The position numbers were made by a program, and so were the translations under genes. This document shows, one piece after another, positions 24,421-33,188 of a DNA stretch of 49,302 nt. The notes under the pieces were generated by a model. It ran no database searches and was not told the origin of the DNA. It saw only the letters and a list, made by a program, of their open reading frames with translations. Source of the stretch: an uncultured Pseudomonadota bacterium (GTDB lineage: Bacteria > Pseudomonadota > Alphaproteobacteria > RF32 > CAG-239). Location of the stretch: assembly GCA_949295005.1 (NCBI GenBank), contig CASFJL010000020.1, positions 1 through 49,302 of the forward strand. The letters run 5' to 3'. Position 1 is the stretch's first letter. Each line of letters starts with the position of its first letter.

Positions 24421-25404
24421 TTACATTTCGATAAAAATTTTATCTCCGTCAATTTTTGCATGGCCTCCAATCGGGAATGTGATTAATGGCATAGTGTGAC
24501 CAAAATCTACATTGGCAATGATTGGCATATTTTGTAATTCTGGTTTATTTAAGATAAACTCCAATATCTCTCTTGAAACATTGGATGCTTTTTGAAAGCG
24601 TCCGATAACCAAAGCTTTTACATTTTTGAAGTCTTCTTGATACATCAGGGCTTGCAAATGTCTGTCAAAAGCTCCGGCATCTCCACCTGAAGTGTAGCAA
24701 TCTTCAATAAACAAAATTGTATCTTTTTCAAATGCCGGCCTGTATGGAGAACCTAAGAGCAAATCAAATGTGCCGATGTTGCCACCAATGATTTTGCCCT
24801 CGGCTTGTCCTTGCCGAATTATCCACCAGCCTTCATTTTTGATAAATTCTCTTTTTTCTTGATCTATAAACCACAAATCATCACTCCATTCTTTAGAGGG
24901 GACAATTTGATTTTTTTGATCTTCAAAAAGCATTTTATTCAAATTTTCTAAAGTATATTCACTCCCCTTAATGCAACCTAGTGAACTATAATGCGGTCCA
25001 TGAAATGTTACCAAGCCGGTTTTGGCATAAATGGCGTTTAACAAAGCCGTAATGTCTGAGAATCCGCAAAAGATTTTTGGATTTTGTTTAATAACTTCAT
25101 AATCTAAATATGGCAAAATTTGGTTTGAATTTGCACCGCCGATAATGGTAAAAATGGCTTTTACATTTTTATCTTTGAAAGCGTCCATCAAGTCTTCCAC
25201 ACGATGCTCAATTGAAGATGAACCCATTAAATCCATTTCTTCGGTGGCCATATGTTTACCAAAAGTAACTTTTAAGCCCATTTTTTCAAAACGTGCTTTG
25301 GCGCAATCTCTGCTGTCTTGTCCGATAATTTTTAAGCTTCTGGCCGGAGCAATGATGCGGACTTCATCTCCTTTTTGGAGCTTGTTTGGTATGATTTTTT
25401 GCAT
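24421..25404 (-). CDS. Peptidase family S66 (LD-carboxypeptidase / MccF-like)
   Basis: Serine peptidase family that trims the last D-residue from tetrapeptide muropeptides, or cleaves microcin C-like peptides. FCGFSDITALLNA contains the nucleophile Ser, FIEDCYTSGGDAG a Glu, and DFGHTMPLITFP the late catalytic His. At 327 aa it is close to the family average. No signal peptide, so cytoplasmic. AAGGAG lies upstream of the ATG. Confidence 0.88.
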   Translation of the reverse strand: MQKIIPNKLQKGDEVRIIAPARSLKIIGQDSRDCAKARFEKMGLKVTFGKHMATEEMDLMGSSSIEHRVEDLMDAFKDKNVKAIFTIIGGANSNQILPYLDYEVIKQNPKIFCGFSDITALLNAIYAKTGLVTFHGPHYSSLGCIKGSEYTLENLNKMLFEDQKNQIVPSKEWSDDLWFIDQEKREFIKNEGWWIIRQGQAEGKIIGGNIGTFDLLLGSPYRPAFEKDTILFIEDCYTSGGDAGAFDRHLQALMYQEDFKNVKALVIGRFQKASNVSREILEFILNKPELQNMPIIANVDFGHTMPLITFPIGGHAKIDGDKIFIEM

Positions 25405-25505
25405 TTTTTTCTCCTTAATTTGATTGTATTAGCTTTAAGATAAACCTAATTTCTAAAAAAAGATAAAAAAAATTCTTGCAATTTTAAAATCCATAAATAT
25501 TATAA

Positions 25506-25520
25506 GAACAAAAGTAGAAC
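25506..25520 (+). promoter_or_regulatory. Alphaproteobacterial SOS box (LexA site) before umuDC
   Basis: The sequence is GAAC, seven bases, GAAC: the direct-repeat LexA operator GTTC-N7-GTTC of alphaproteobacteria, read on the opposite strand. It lies 16 bp before the umuD start, so LexA bound here would block transcription or initiation. It matches exactly and sits in front of exactly the gene pair expected. Confidence 0.85.
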
Positions 25521-25536
25521 ATTTAGGAGAATAAAA

Positions 25537-25890
25537 ATGAGTTTTGGATCCCCTGCAAGTGATTATGTACAAAATAATCTTGACTTAAATCAATATCTTG
25601 TTCCGCATAAGGCTTCCACATATTTCTTAAAAGTAAGCGGTGACGCCATGAAAAATGCCGGAATCTTAGACGGTGACTTTTTGGTGGTTGATCGTTCTTT
25701 GGATATTGCACATAATCAGATTATTGTGGTGGAGCAAGACGGTGAGCTTGTAGTCAGACGTTTCAAAAAACAAAATAACCAAATTTGTCTGATGCCCGAA
25801 AATGAAAAATATCAGCCTCGTTTCTTTAATCTGGAGAATGAATTGGTGATTTGGGGCGCGGTTTCCGCCATTTTCAGAAAGCTGCAATAA
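25537..25890 (+). CDS. umuD: UmuD' -like protein, pre-truncated and without catalytic Ser/Lys
   Basis: UmuD forms a dimer that, after self-cleavage to UmuD', joins UmuC as error-prone DNA polymerase V. This protein (117 aa) begins at MSFGSPASDYV, which aligns with residue 24 of E. coli UmuD, so the cleavage site and the ~24-residue tail are absent. The nucleophile Ser60 (SGDSM) is Ala37 here (SGDAM), and Lys97 is Arg74 (VVRRF). It therefore appears to be made directly in the active UmuD' form. AGGAG lies 7 nt before the ATG and no in-frame upstream start was seen. umuC follows 3 bp later. Confidence 0.9.
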   Translation: MSFGSPASDYVQNNLDLNQYLVPHKASTYFLKVSGDAMKNAGILDGDFLVVDRSLDIAHNQIIVVEQDGELVVRRFKKQNNQICLMPENEKYQPRFFNLENELVIWGAVSAIFRKLQ

Positions 25891-25893
25891 TCT

Positions 25894-27144
25894 ATGTTTG
25901 CCCTCATTGACTGTGATAATTTTTTTGTTTCTTGCGAAAGAATCTTTCAACCAAAATTAAAAAATATTCCGGTTGTGGTTTTATCTAACAACGATGGTTG
26001 CGTGGTGGCTCGTTCCGCCGAAGCTAAAGCCCTTGGTGTAACAATGGCTTGCCCGTTTTTTAAGATTGAAAAAATGTTTCGCGCTCAAGGAGGTGTTGCC
26101 CTCTCCTCCAACTATGAACTTTATGCAGATATATCTAAAAGAGTGATGAGTTTAATTCAACAAGAATTTCAAAATTTGGAAATTTATTCCATTGATGAGG
26201 CTTTTGTTGAGCTTAAATCTTCTGATAAATTATATGAAATCGGGCTTAAATTTCATCAAAAAATATTAAAAGAAGTCGGTGTTAGCGTTTCTATCGGTAT
26301 TGCGCCGACTAAAACCTTGTGCAAACTGGCTATTGAAACAGCAAAAAAAATGCCCAAAGACAAAGTATTTGTTTTAACAGATGAGGCCAAAATTTCTGAA
26401 ATTTTAAAACAAACCGAGGTGATTGATATTTGGGGAATCGGAAAAAATACGGCGCAAAAGCTCAACTTTATGGGGATATTTACCGGAGAGGAATTACGTT
26501 TAGCCCCACTTAGCTTAATCAAAAAAAGCTTGGGAATTAATACCGAAAAAACCGCGCTTGAGCTTAACCGCTTTGCTTGTTTGGAGATGGAAAATCATTC
26601 TCAGCAAAAAAGCATTATATCTTCCAGAAGCTTTGAAAAAGAAATCTATCAATTTAATGAGTTAGAGCAAATTATTTCAGAATTTGTAGATAGCGCTTGT
26701 TTAAGGCTAAGGCAGCAGCATAGTCTTGCCTCCGGAATCATTGTTTTTATTGCCTCGAATCGTTTTCATTTATCTCAACAACAATATCAAAACTCGGTTT
26801 TGGTTCCGCTTCCTTATCCAACAAACAATACGGCAAAATTTTTACAAGCCATGAAATTTGGACTAACTCAAATCTTCAAAGATGGCATATTTTATAAAAG
26901 AGCCGGTGTTACCCTCATTGATATTCAAGACCAAAACTTAAAACAACAAAACTTACTCTTTTCTTTGGAACAAAACCTTAAAGAACAAAAACTGATGTCT
27001 GCTTTTGATGAAATTAATGCCAAATTGGGTAAGAAAACGCTTTATTTTGGCATTCAAAAAAGCGGACAACAATACTTTATCAAAAGGCAATTTAAATCCA
27101 GAAATTATACCACTTCATGGGCAGATTTGCCTGTTGTTTTTTAA
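25894..27144 (+). CDS. umuC: UmuC, Y-family DNA polymerase V catalytic subunit
   Basis: Translesion polymerase active after SOS induction. ALIDCDNFFVSCE holds the first metal-binding Asp residues, and YSIDEAFVEL the second acidic pair; SNNDGCVVARS is the UmuC-type finger motif. The little-finger region and C-terminal tail are present, 416 aa in all. Four bp after umuD, so translated together. Located downstream of the SOS box. Confidence 0.95.
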   Translation: MFALIDCDNFFVSCERIFQPKLKNIPVVVLSNNDGCVVARSAEAKALGVTMACPFFKIEKMFRAQGGVALSSNYELYADISKRVMSLIQQEFQNLEIYSIDEAFVELKSSDKLYEIGLKFHQKILKEVGVSVSIGIAPTKTLCKLAIETAKKMPKDKVFVLTDEAKISEILKQTEVIDIWGIGKNTAQKLNFMGIFTGEELRLAPLSLIKKSLGINTEKTALELNRFACLEMENHSQQKSIISSRSFEKEIYQFNELEQIISEFVDSACLRLRQQHSLASGIIVFIASNRFHLSQQQYQNSVLVPLPYPTNNTAKFLQAMKFGLTQIFKDGIFYKRAGVTLIDIQDQNLKQQNLLFSLEQNLKEQKLMSAFDEINAKLGKKTLYFGIQKSGQQYFIKRQFKSRNYTTSWADLPVVF

Positions 27145-27202
27145 TTTATAATGAATTTTGTTACAACTCTCTCAAAAAAAAATACAGCGCACTAAATTTA
27201 GG

Positions 27203-27232
27203 TTGCAAAAAAAAAAAATGACTTATTATAAA
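27203..27232 (+). promoter_or_regulatory. Candidate promoter for the Cys-rich gene
   Basis: TTGCAA at 27203-27208 and TATAAA at 27227-27232, with an 18-bp A-rich spacer, ~40 bp upstream of the ATG at 27274. The poly-A run between them may vary in length. Prediction only. Confidence 0.4.
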
Positions 27233-27273
27233 TAGTATAGGCTTTAATTTTATTATTTTTGGGAGATTGTATT

Positions 27274-29046
27274 ATGTTTAACGTGAGAATTGTTAAACAA
27301 CTGACCAATATGTTGATATTATTGGCAAGTTTTTGTATTGCTTCAACTTATGCATATGCGCATCCTCCCAAAATTGCACCTACACTCAACCCAAAATTAA
27401 AGCCTATGCCTGAAGGCAGCTATCAACTGGCAAAGATTGTTTTTTTGCCGGATGCTGATGAATCTATTTGGCGGCCGCAACAAAAGGCCGCAACAAAACA
27501 CGGTCAGCAACCCTTGTCAAAATATGGGATATCCGCTTAAATCTTGTCCGGCGCACGGGGTGTGTATTCCCTGCCCGATGGACACGGATTATATGCGCTT
27601 GAACACTTGTGTGTCTGAAGGAGAAAAAATTTATACAATCTCTGATGACAAAATGCGTTGCAACGCCTCTTGCGTGCCGACAACCTGCCAAAGTTATTAT
27701 ACTTTGACCAGCAAATCTGACCCAAACAGAATTTATGATTCTTGCACATCATTAGAGGCAAATTGCGCAGAGACCACCAAATATTTGGCCACAGATGATT
27801 GTGTGGACGGTTATTATTTGAAAAATGACCAATGCGTGGAAGGCTGCGCGGAAGAAATGTGCATTGGTTATAACTTATCTCATATTCTGAATGCACACCC
27901 AAAAATGCTGATTGCTCAAACGGAGAGAAAAAATATCGAATTGATGAGTGCAACACGGGATATACATTGTCTTCAGACGGAAATTCTTGCAAGCAGGCTT
28001 GTTCTGTCAGGTCTTGCGACGCATCTGAATATTTTATGACAACTTGTCCGGAAAATATGGATTGCCCGATGTGCACCAGTGTTTCTAATGATTGTACGGA
28101 GAGCAATTTTTTCAAGCTTGGTTCTTGCAAAAGCGGTTATGAAAAAGATGATTTCGGCCGCTGCGTGAAAAATTGTGTTGTTGATTGCGGTGATGAGTTT
28201 GATAGCTCCACATACTCCTACGAAAACAAAATTTATTCTATAGCTGATACAACAGAAGAATATGAAACATGTAACATATGTTCTTCTTACGCACCTGAAG
28301 GATATTATGAATATTACAAAGCCATAAAGTGCAAAGAAGGATTTCGTCTTTCCGGGCTGTTTGGCTATAATCTTCCTGAATTATGTTTTATTGAAGGAAA
28401 GCAGACGAATTGTGAAAATTTTGGGGATTTGTTATATGTGAACAAAAACATTCCCTCAGAAAAAGTTTGTTTTGATGCAATTATTCCCGAAGAGATAGCT
28501 GATGATTATGAGCTCATTGGTTTTGTTGCCAATCCGGAAAAAAGAATTGCTTTGTTTCAAGGTATCTTGGTGACTGGTTTTTATAATGTAGCTTGGGAGA
28601 AACTTAATATCTCTCTTCCGGCAGAAGATTATGATTATTTGATGACCAATAAAAAGACAGAGCATCAAATCAGCGGCAAAGCATATACTCAAGCGGCGGC
28701 TGAGGCTTGTCAAAACATGTCTTACTATACTCAACTATGTGACTCTGTTGAAGCGGTTTTAGAATATTCCACCATCGGGACAAATGCCGGAGATTGGTTT
28801 ATTCCCAGTATTTATGATTTAGAAGATTATCTTAATAAACAAAATTGGGATGATAAAGCTCATTACTTATTCTCCATTCAATCACGCCTTGATACAAGTG
28901 GAGCAACTAGTACACCGATTAAAAATGGTTCAGCATATGTCAAAAATATACCAATAGTTAGTTTTTTGAATCACGATCCATTTCTTGAAGATGCTTATGA
29001 GGCTGTCCGTGCTTATGACTATGTCTACTTTGCTTATCAATATTAA
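27274..29046 (+). pseudogene. Cys-rich secreted protein, broken by two compensating frameshifts
   Basis: The first frame gives a signal peptide (ending YAYAH) and SYQLAKIVFLPD, a motif shared with the intact gene at 46397. It runs into a stop at 27540. The next ~385 bp code in the second frame, with NPCQNMGYPLKSCPAHG and many Cys. From about 27884 the first frame resumes with SYSECTPKNADCSNGEKKYR through to 29046. The first shift is caused by an exact 13-bp tandem duplication (27473-27498). The second looks like loss of one base near 27880-27886. Start ATG 27274 has GGGAG 8 nt upstream. The C-terminal part (GDWFIPSIYDLEDYL) resembles DUF1566-like lectin folds. Function unknown. Confidence 0.75.
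27473..27498 (+). repeat. 13-bp exact tandem duplication causing a frameshift
   Basis: GGCCGCAACAAAA occurs twice, back to back (27473-27485 and 27486-27498). Deleting one copy joins DESIWRPQQ directly to NTVSNPCQNMGYPL in one open frame. Thirteen bases is not a multiple of three, so the repeat number sets the frame. Confidence 0.9.
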
Positions 29047-29060
29047 AAGAAAGGCGCAAA

Positions 29061-29092
29061 AAAACTGCTTGAGTATCTCCTCAAGCAGTTTT
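29061..29092 (+). terminator. Rho-independent terminator
   Basis: A 13-bp stem (29061-29073 with 29080-29092) with a 6-nt loop and a T tract follows the Cys-rich gene. It is flanked by A and T runs and could also act for the flagellar genes on the minus strand. Confidence 0.88.
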
Positions 29093-29109
29093 TTTTATTT
29101 GAAATTAAA

Positions 29110-29787
29110 TTATTTTTTCAATTGTTCCATCTGTTTTGCCATTAAACCCTGTGAAATTTGCAAATTGGTATTAATCATGGTCTCTATGGTACTGACATTG
29201 ACATTATCTAAATTTTTGCCAATTTCTATGGTCTTTTGAGAAACAAAATCTGCCAATTTGTGCAGATTTCCTTTTATTTCATCCGGAAGATGATTTTTTT
29301 TGGATTTGGCGAGTGTTTTAATATATACCCATAATTCCATATTGTTATTTAGCGCAGCAGCTAATTCTTTTTTGTTGTTTTTTTCTTGAGCTTTTGACAA
29401 ATCCATTGCGCATCTTAATAATGAATATGCTTCTTCTGCTGCCAAATTGTTTTTTACACATTCTTCCATGCCTAATGATATTTGGCTATTGATATTTGAC
29501 AATGTCAAAATATCTTGTTTGGTCATCTGCACGCCTTTGCTCATGATCATATATTTTACAAAATTGGCTAATTTAAATAAATTTTGCTTGATATTTTCCG
29601 GAAGAATATTGTTTTTATGCTTGATTGAGCTTTCAATCTCTACCCATAGCTTTAAATTATGGTCTATTGCCAATAATTTTGCTTGTTGATTGTTGCTCTC
29701 TGCAACATCTGATAAGGCTTGCGCATATAATTTTAAGATGCTTGCCTCTTGCTCCGCATTTGCAATCGGATTTAATTTTTTTTCCAT
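29110..29787 (-). CDS. flaF: FlaF-like flagellar regulator with two tandem FlaF domains
   Basis: FlaF helps control flagellin synthesis and export in alphaproteobacteria and is usually ~110-130 aa. This protein is 225 aa and holds the same pattern twice: N-x-LW (residues ~44-48 and ~149-153), then N-x-LPE/DxIKxNLxKLAxFV (~60-77 and ~165-182), then NxQIS-GM/L (~100-107 and ~208-215). So it looks like a tandem duplication and fusion. Adjacent flgH-flgA-flgG-flgF support a flagellar role. AGGGG lies before the ATG. The assignment rests on the sequence pattern, not on a search. Confidence 0.7.
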   Translation of the reverse strand: MEKKLNPIANAEQEASILKLYAQALSDVAESNNQQAKLLAIDHNLKLWVEIESSIKHKNNILPENIKQNLFKLANFVKYMIMSKGVQMTKQDILTLSNINSQISLGMEECVKNNLAAEEAYSLLRCAMDLSKAQEKNNKKELAAALNNNMELWVYIKTLAKSKKNHLPDEIKGNLHKLADFVSQKTIEIGKNLDNVNVSTIETMINTNLQISQGLMAKQMEQLKK

Positions 29788-29821
29788 TTTTTCCCCTTTC
29801 TTTATGTTGCCTTTTCAAAAA

Positions 29822-29853
29822 AATAAGGGCTATCTTTCAAGATAACCCTTATT
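29822..29853 (-). terminator. Terminator between flgH and the FlaF-like gene
   Basis: Near-perfect 15-bp stem (29822-29836 with 29839-29853, one C-A mismatch) followed on the minus strand by a T-rich tract. It would end the flgFGAH transcript and isolate the FlaF-like gene, which then needs its own promoter. Confidence 0.7.
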
Positions 29854-29869
29854 TTGTATCTTGAACATT

Positions 29870-30012
29870 TTGTTTATCGTTAGGGAATATATATCAATAA
29901 ACTTAAAATGTTCTAAATTTTTGAGAAAAAATGGGGAGATTTTTTCTCGCTTTTTGAGAACATAATAATATTTTTTGCCTCTGCTTTGCTTAGGGAATAT
30001 AGCAAAGCAGAG
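29870..30012 (-). other. Structured intergenic region 3' of flgH with two further hairpins
   Basis: Beginning 8 bp after the flgH stop there is a perfect 12-bp stem (29979-29990 with 30001-30012). It is followed by a two-part hairpin: outer arms 29908-29914 with 29957-29963, inner arms 29923-29932 with 29939-29948. The 12-mer TTAGGGAATATA occurs at 29880 and again at 29990 in the first hairpin's loop. No open frame covers this region. It may be a stable mRNA 3' end or a small RNA. Confidence 0.5.
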
Positions 30013-30020
30013 CAAAAACT

Positions 30021-30779
30021 TTAGAATGGGGAAAGAATGTCCAAAAATTGACGACCATATCTTGGTTGTTGAACATCTGATACAACACCTTTTCCACCGT
30101 ATGAAACTCTCAATTCTGCAATTTTGTCAGATTGAATTGTATTATTTGAGCTGATATCTGCACGACGAATGATACCTTTTACCGTCAAACGTCTTAATTC
30201 ATAGCTCACTCTGATTTCTTGCGTGCCTTCAATCACCAAATTGCCGTTTGGCAAAACTTGGGTTACAATGGCCGCCATGGTCACATCTATTTTTTCTTGT
30301 CTATCTACTTTGCCATCGGCAGAAATTTCTCGATTGGAAGAAATATCAATTAAAGCGTCCATCTCATTACCACTCGGTAACGCTGAACTTACGTTTTTTT
30401 CAAAACCGGCTAATGCGCCTATGCCCATAGAATCACTATTATCATCACGGTTTTGCTCCATTTCATTTTCCATTAAGGCTGCATCTTTGGCTACGATATT
30501 AACGGTTATAATATCTCCGACTTTTGAGGCTCTTTGGTCTTTGAAAAATCCGGTTGAACCTTTTCTCCATAATGAATTGGCATAAGTTGATGCTTGCGGT
30601 TCTTCCGGCATGGGCATTGAAACCGGTTGATAGCCTTCTGCCGTGGTTGGATTTTCTATATTGGTCATTTTGGGCTCTGCGCCTACACTGCTTAAACGCT
30701 CCCACATTCCGGCACAACCGGATAATGAGGTGGCCATCAACAATATTAAACTTATTCTTTTTATATTTTGTTTTTTCAT
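30021..30779 (-). CDS. flgH: FlgH, flagellar L-ring lipoprotein
   Basis: Forms the outer-membrane L-ring around the flagellar rod. Lipobox LSGC (Cys22) follows the signal peptide. ANSLWRKGSTGFFKDQRASKVGDIITV (in pieces) is the family signature, and the C-terminal QPRYGRQFLDILSPF is typical. GAGGAG lies 8 nt before the ATG. It is the last gene of a flgF-flgG-flgA-flgH operon. Its presence implies a diderm envelope. Confidence 0.95.
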   Translation of the reverse strand: MKKQNIKRISLILLMATSLSGCAGMWERLSSVGAEPKMTNIENPTTAEGYQPVSMPMPEEPQASTYANSLWRKGSTGFFKDQRASKVGDIITVNIVAKDAALMENEMEQNRDDNSDSMGIGALAGFEKNVSSALPSGNEMDALIDISSNREISADGKVDRQEKIDVTMAAIVTQVLPNGNLVIEGTQEIRVSYELRRLTVKGIIRRADISSNNTIQSDKIAELRVSYGGKGVVSDVQQPRYGRQFLDILSPF

Positions 30780-30795
30780 ATCAATAGCTCCTCGT

Positions 30796-31506
30796 TTATT
30801 GAATCTCTACTTCTACCGTATATGCATCTGTTACAATGCCATAAACTTTTTTTCCGCTTTTTGAATTTTCTGTTTCAATTCTCTGACCTTTTGAGCCGTC
30901 TTCTTTGGCAATGCCTTTGGCTGTTATTTGCATTTTGTCTGTTTTATAAATTAATGAAATTTTATCATTTTTATGGACTAGGATTTTTTCTCCAATTTCT
31001 TTTTGGGTAATGAGCTTGCCTTTCTTTAAGGGGCGTTTGCTCTCTTTTCCTACCAGATTGTCCATTTCCGTAACATTTAGTGGTTTTATCCGGCTATTTC
31101 TTATTTTTAAGACTTTTAAATCCTCTTGCTTGATTATTTCTCCCTTATTTATATTGCGTGCCGGCACATATACCTCTTGCAATATATAATATTTGCCTTG
31201 AAGAAAGGTTGAGACAACAGACTTTCCATCGGCAAAAATTTCCGCCTTTGCGCTGAATTTATTTTGGGTTTCATCATAATCTAACTGAGAAACCATAACT
31301 TTGCCTTGTTTTGCATTTTCTATAACAAAGCTGGTGTTGCCGCCATATATTTCTACTTCTACCTCATCATCAAAGCCTTGCTCCGTAAACTCTTTTTCAA
31401 TAGCTTGCTTTATGTCTTGTTCTGTTATGCTCAAATCAGCAGCTTGCAGCTCAAATGCCGGCAAAATAAAAAGCATTAAAAATAAAAACTTGCCCAAATT
31501 ATTCAT
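30796..31506 (-). CDS. flgA: FlgA, flagellar P-ring assembly chaperone
   Basis: Periplasmic chaperone that helps FlgI form the P-ring. It has a Sec signal peptide (cut after LQA near residue 22), then a SAF domain region: VYVPARNINKGEIIKQEDL and KESKRPLKKGKLITQKEI are the usual motifs. 236 aa. Eight bp after flgG and 16 bp before flgH. Confidence 0.92.
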   Translation of the reverse strand: MNNLGKFLFLMLFILPAFELQAADLSITEQDIKQAIEKEFTEQGFDDEVEVEIYGGNTSFVIENAKQGKVMVSQLDYDETQNKFSAKAEIFADGKSVVSTFLQGKYYILQEVYVPARNINKGEIIKQEDLKVLKIRNSRIKPLNVTEMDNLVGKESKRPLKKGKLITQKEIGEKILVHKNDKISLIYKTDKMQITAKGIAKEDGSKGQRIETENSKSGKKVYGIVTDAYTVEVEIQ

Positions 31507-31514
31507 CTTTTGAC

Positions 31515-32303
31515 CTATTTCATTTGATTAATGGTGCTTAACATTTGATCTGAGGTTTGAATAATTTTTGAGTTCATTTCATAGGCTCTTTGCGCAGAAA
31601 CCAATTCTGTTATCTCTGCAACCGGATTAACATTTGAAGTCTCTAAATATCCTTGCAAAATAGAACCCATTCCCTCTGCATCCGGATTATCTACCGTTGG
31701 GGCACCTGATGCCTCTGTTTCTAAAAACAAGTTATTTCCAATTGCCTCTAATCCGGCCTCATTAACAAAAGTTGCCAACTCTAATTGACCAACATTTACT
31801 TCATCTGTTTCTCCGTCTTGTTTGACCCAAACTTCTCCTGAAGTATTGACATATACTTCAACCGCGTCTTCGGGAATGGTGATTTCCGGCTGAACAACAT
31901 AGCCATCATGGGTAACTATAGTGCCGTCTCCATTTTGTTGAAAAGCGCCATCTCTGGTATAAGCAATACCTTTTCCTTCAGGTAATTCAATTTGAAAATA
32001 TCCTCTACCCTGAATAGCTAAATCTAATGATGCGTCTGTTTTGTTGACACCGCTTCCGTCTATAATTCTGTAAACAGCCGCCGTTTTAACACCGGTACCC
32101 AATTGTATGCCTGCCGGAACAATTGTTTGTCCTGCCGTTGAGGCTGAACCGGGACGAATGTAATTTTGATAAATCAAATCATTAAATTCTGCTCTGCGCT
32201 TGGTATATGCCGTTGTGTTCATATTCGCGATGTTGTTGGAAATAACATCTACGTTTGTTTGTTGTGCCAACATTCCGGTGGCTCCGATATTCAAAGATCT
32301 CAT
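31515..32303 (-). CDS. flgG: FlgG, distal rod protein
   Basis: MRSLNIGATGMLAQQTNVDVISNNIANMNTTAYTKRRAEF (in pieces) is the rod-protein N-terminus, and the C-terminal ELVSAQRAYEMNSKIIQTSDQML the matching helix. The N- and C-terminal helices pair in the rod. 262 aa, normal length. GAGGG lies upstream of the ATG. Located between flgF and flgA. Confidence 0.95.
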   Translation of the reverse strand: MRSLNIGATGMLAQQTNVDVISNNIANMNTTAYTKRRAEFNDLIYQNYIRPGSASTAGQTIVPAGIQLGTGVKTAAVYRIIDGSGVNKTDASLDLAIQGRGYFQIELPEGKGIAYTRDGAFQQNGDGTIVTHDGYVVQPEITIPEDAVEVYVNTSGEVWVKQDGETDEVNVGQLELATFVNEAGLEAIGNNLFLETEASGAPTVDNPDAEGMGSILQGYLETSNVNPVAEITELVSAQRAYEMNSKIIQTSDQMLSTINQMK

Positions 32304-32327
32304 TTTTTTATTCCCTCAAAAAAAATA

Positions 32328-33080
32328 TTATACCATTTGCGCAAAAGCACTGATTGTGTTTGATAAACGATCATGCTCTTCATCTATCATTTGTTGAACA
32401 TATTCATATGAGCGTTGCAAATTGACCAACTTTGTCATTTCTTCTATTGAATTGACGTTGGATTTTTCTAATTTGCCTTGCAAAACTCTAATATTATCAT
32501 TGCCAATACTCATGGTATTGCCATCTGTATTTTCAAACATGGTGTTGGCTACTTTTAATAACTTTTGATTATCTGCAAATTGAACCAACTTTAAACGTCC
32601 GACCAAACCATTTTCTGTATAAATCTCTCCATTTTCCATAACAGAAATTTCTTTTTCGGTTGGCGCAAAGAAAAAAGGCTCATTATTTTCTGATAAAACC
32701 GGATCTCCTTCTGAAGTGACTAACATTCCATCAGAATCTAAAGTAAAGTTGCCTTTGCGTGTATATCTTTCTCCGGCTTGTGTTTGAACTGCAAAAAAAG
32801 AATCTCCTTTGATGGCCAAATCTAATGTATTGCCGGTTTCAACCAACATTCCTTCATTGAAATTGGAATAGCTTCCAAAATCTTGTGTGAAATATAAAGG
32901 CTTGCGCGCCATTCCTGAAACGGAAGCGTTTGCTTCTGATTGATGAATATATGAACTAAACACGGCTTCATCTTGCTTATAGCCCGTGGTGTTCATATTT
33001 GCCATATTATTGGAAACAATGTCCATTTGTTTCCATAATGCCATCTGACGTGACAAGGCAATGTATTTTGTATTATCCAT
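32328..33080 (-). CDS. flgF: FlgF, proximal rod protein
   Basis: Paralogous to FlgG. It keeps SNNMANMNTTGYKQDEAVFSS near the N-terminus and ELTKLVNLQRSYEY-like sequence (EMTKLVNLQRSYEYVQQMI) near the C-terminus. 250 aa. GGGGAG 6 nt before the ATG. It is the first gene of the flagellar operon, 24 bp ahead of flgG. Confidence 0.93.
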   Translation of the reverse strand: MDNTKYIALSRQMALWKQMDIVSNNMANMNTTGYKQDEAVFSSYIHQSEANASVSGMARKPLYFTQDFGSYSNFNEGMLVETGNTLDLAIKGDSFFAVQTQAGERYTRKGNFTLDSDGMLVTSEGDPVLSENNEPFFFAPTEKEISVMENGEIYTENGLVGRLKLVQFADNQKLLKVANTMFENTDGNTMSIGNDNIRVLQGKLEKSNVNSIEEMTKLVNLQRSYEYVQQMIDEEHDRLSNTISAFAQMV

Positions 33081-33160
33081 TATATTCTCCCCAATAGTTT
33101 GGATAATTTTTCCCTTTGCCTTATCTCTTGCAAATAGTGTGCCAAAAAAAATAAAAACAA

Positions 33161-33188
33161 AAAAAATAAGCTTTGCAGCTTATTTTTT
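33161..33188 (-). terminator. Rho-independent terminator
   Basis: A perfect 12-bp stem (33161-33172 with 33177-33188) around TTGC, followed on the minus strand by a long T-rich run. It overlaps the stop codon of the MJ0042-finger gene and separates it from flgF. Confidence 0.85.

Noticed and set aside
27274-29046. Programmed ribosomal frameshifting
   Set aside because: The first shift coincides with an exact 13-bp duplication, which explains it without a slippery site; no slippery heptamer with a following structure was seen.
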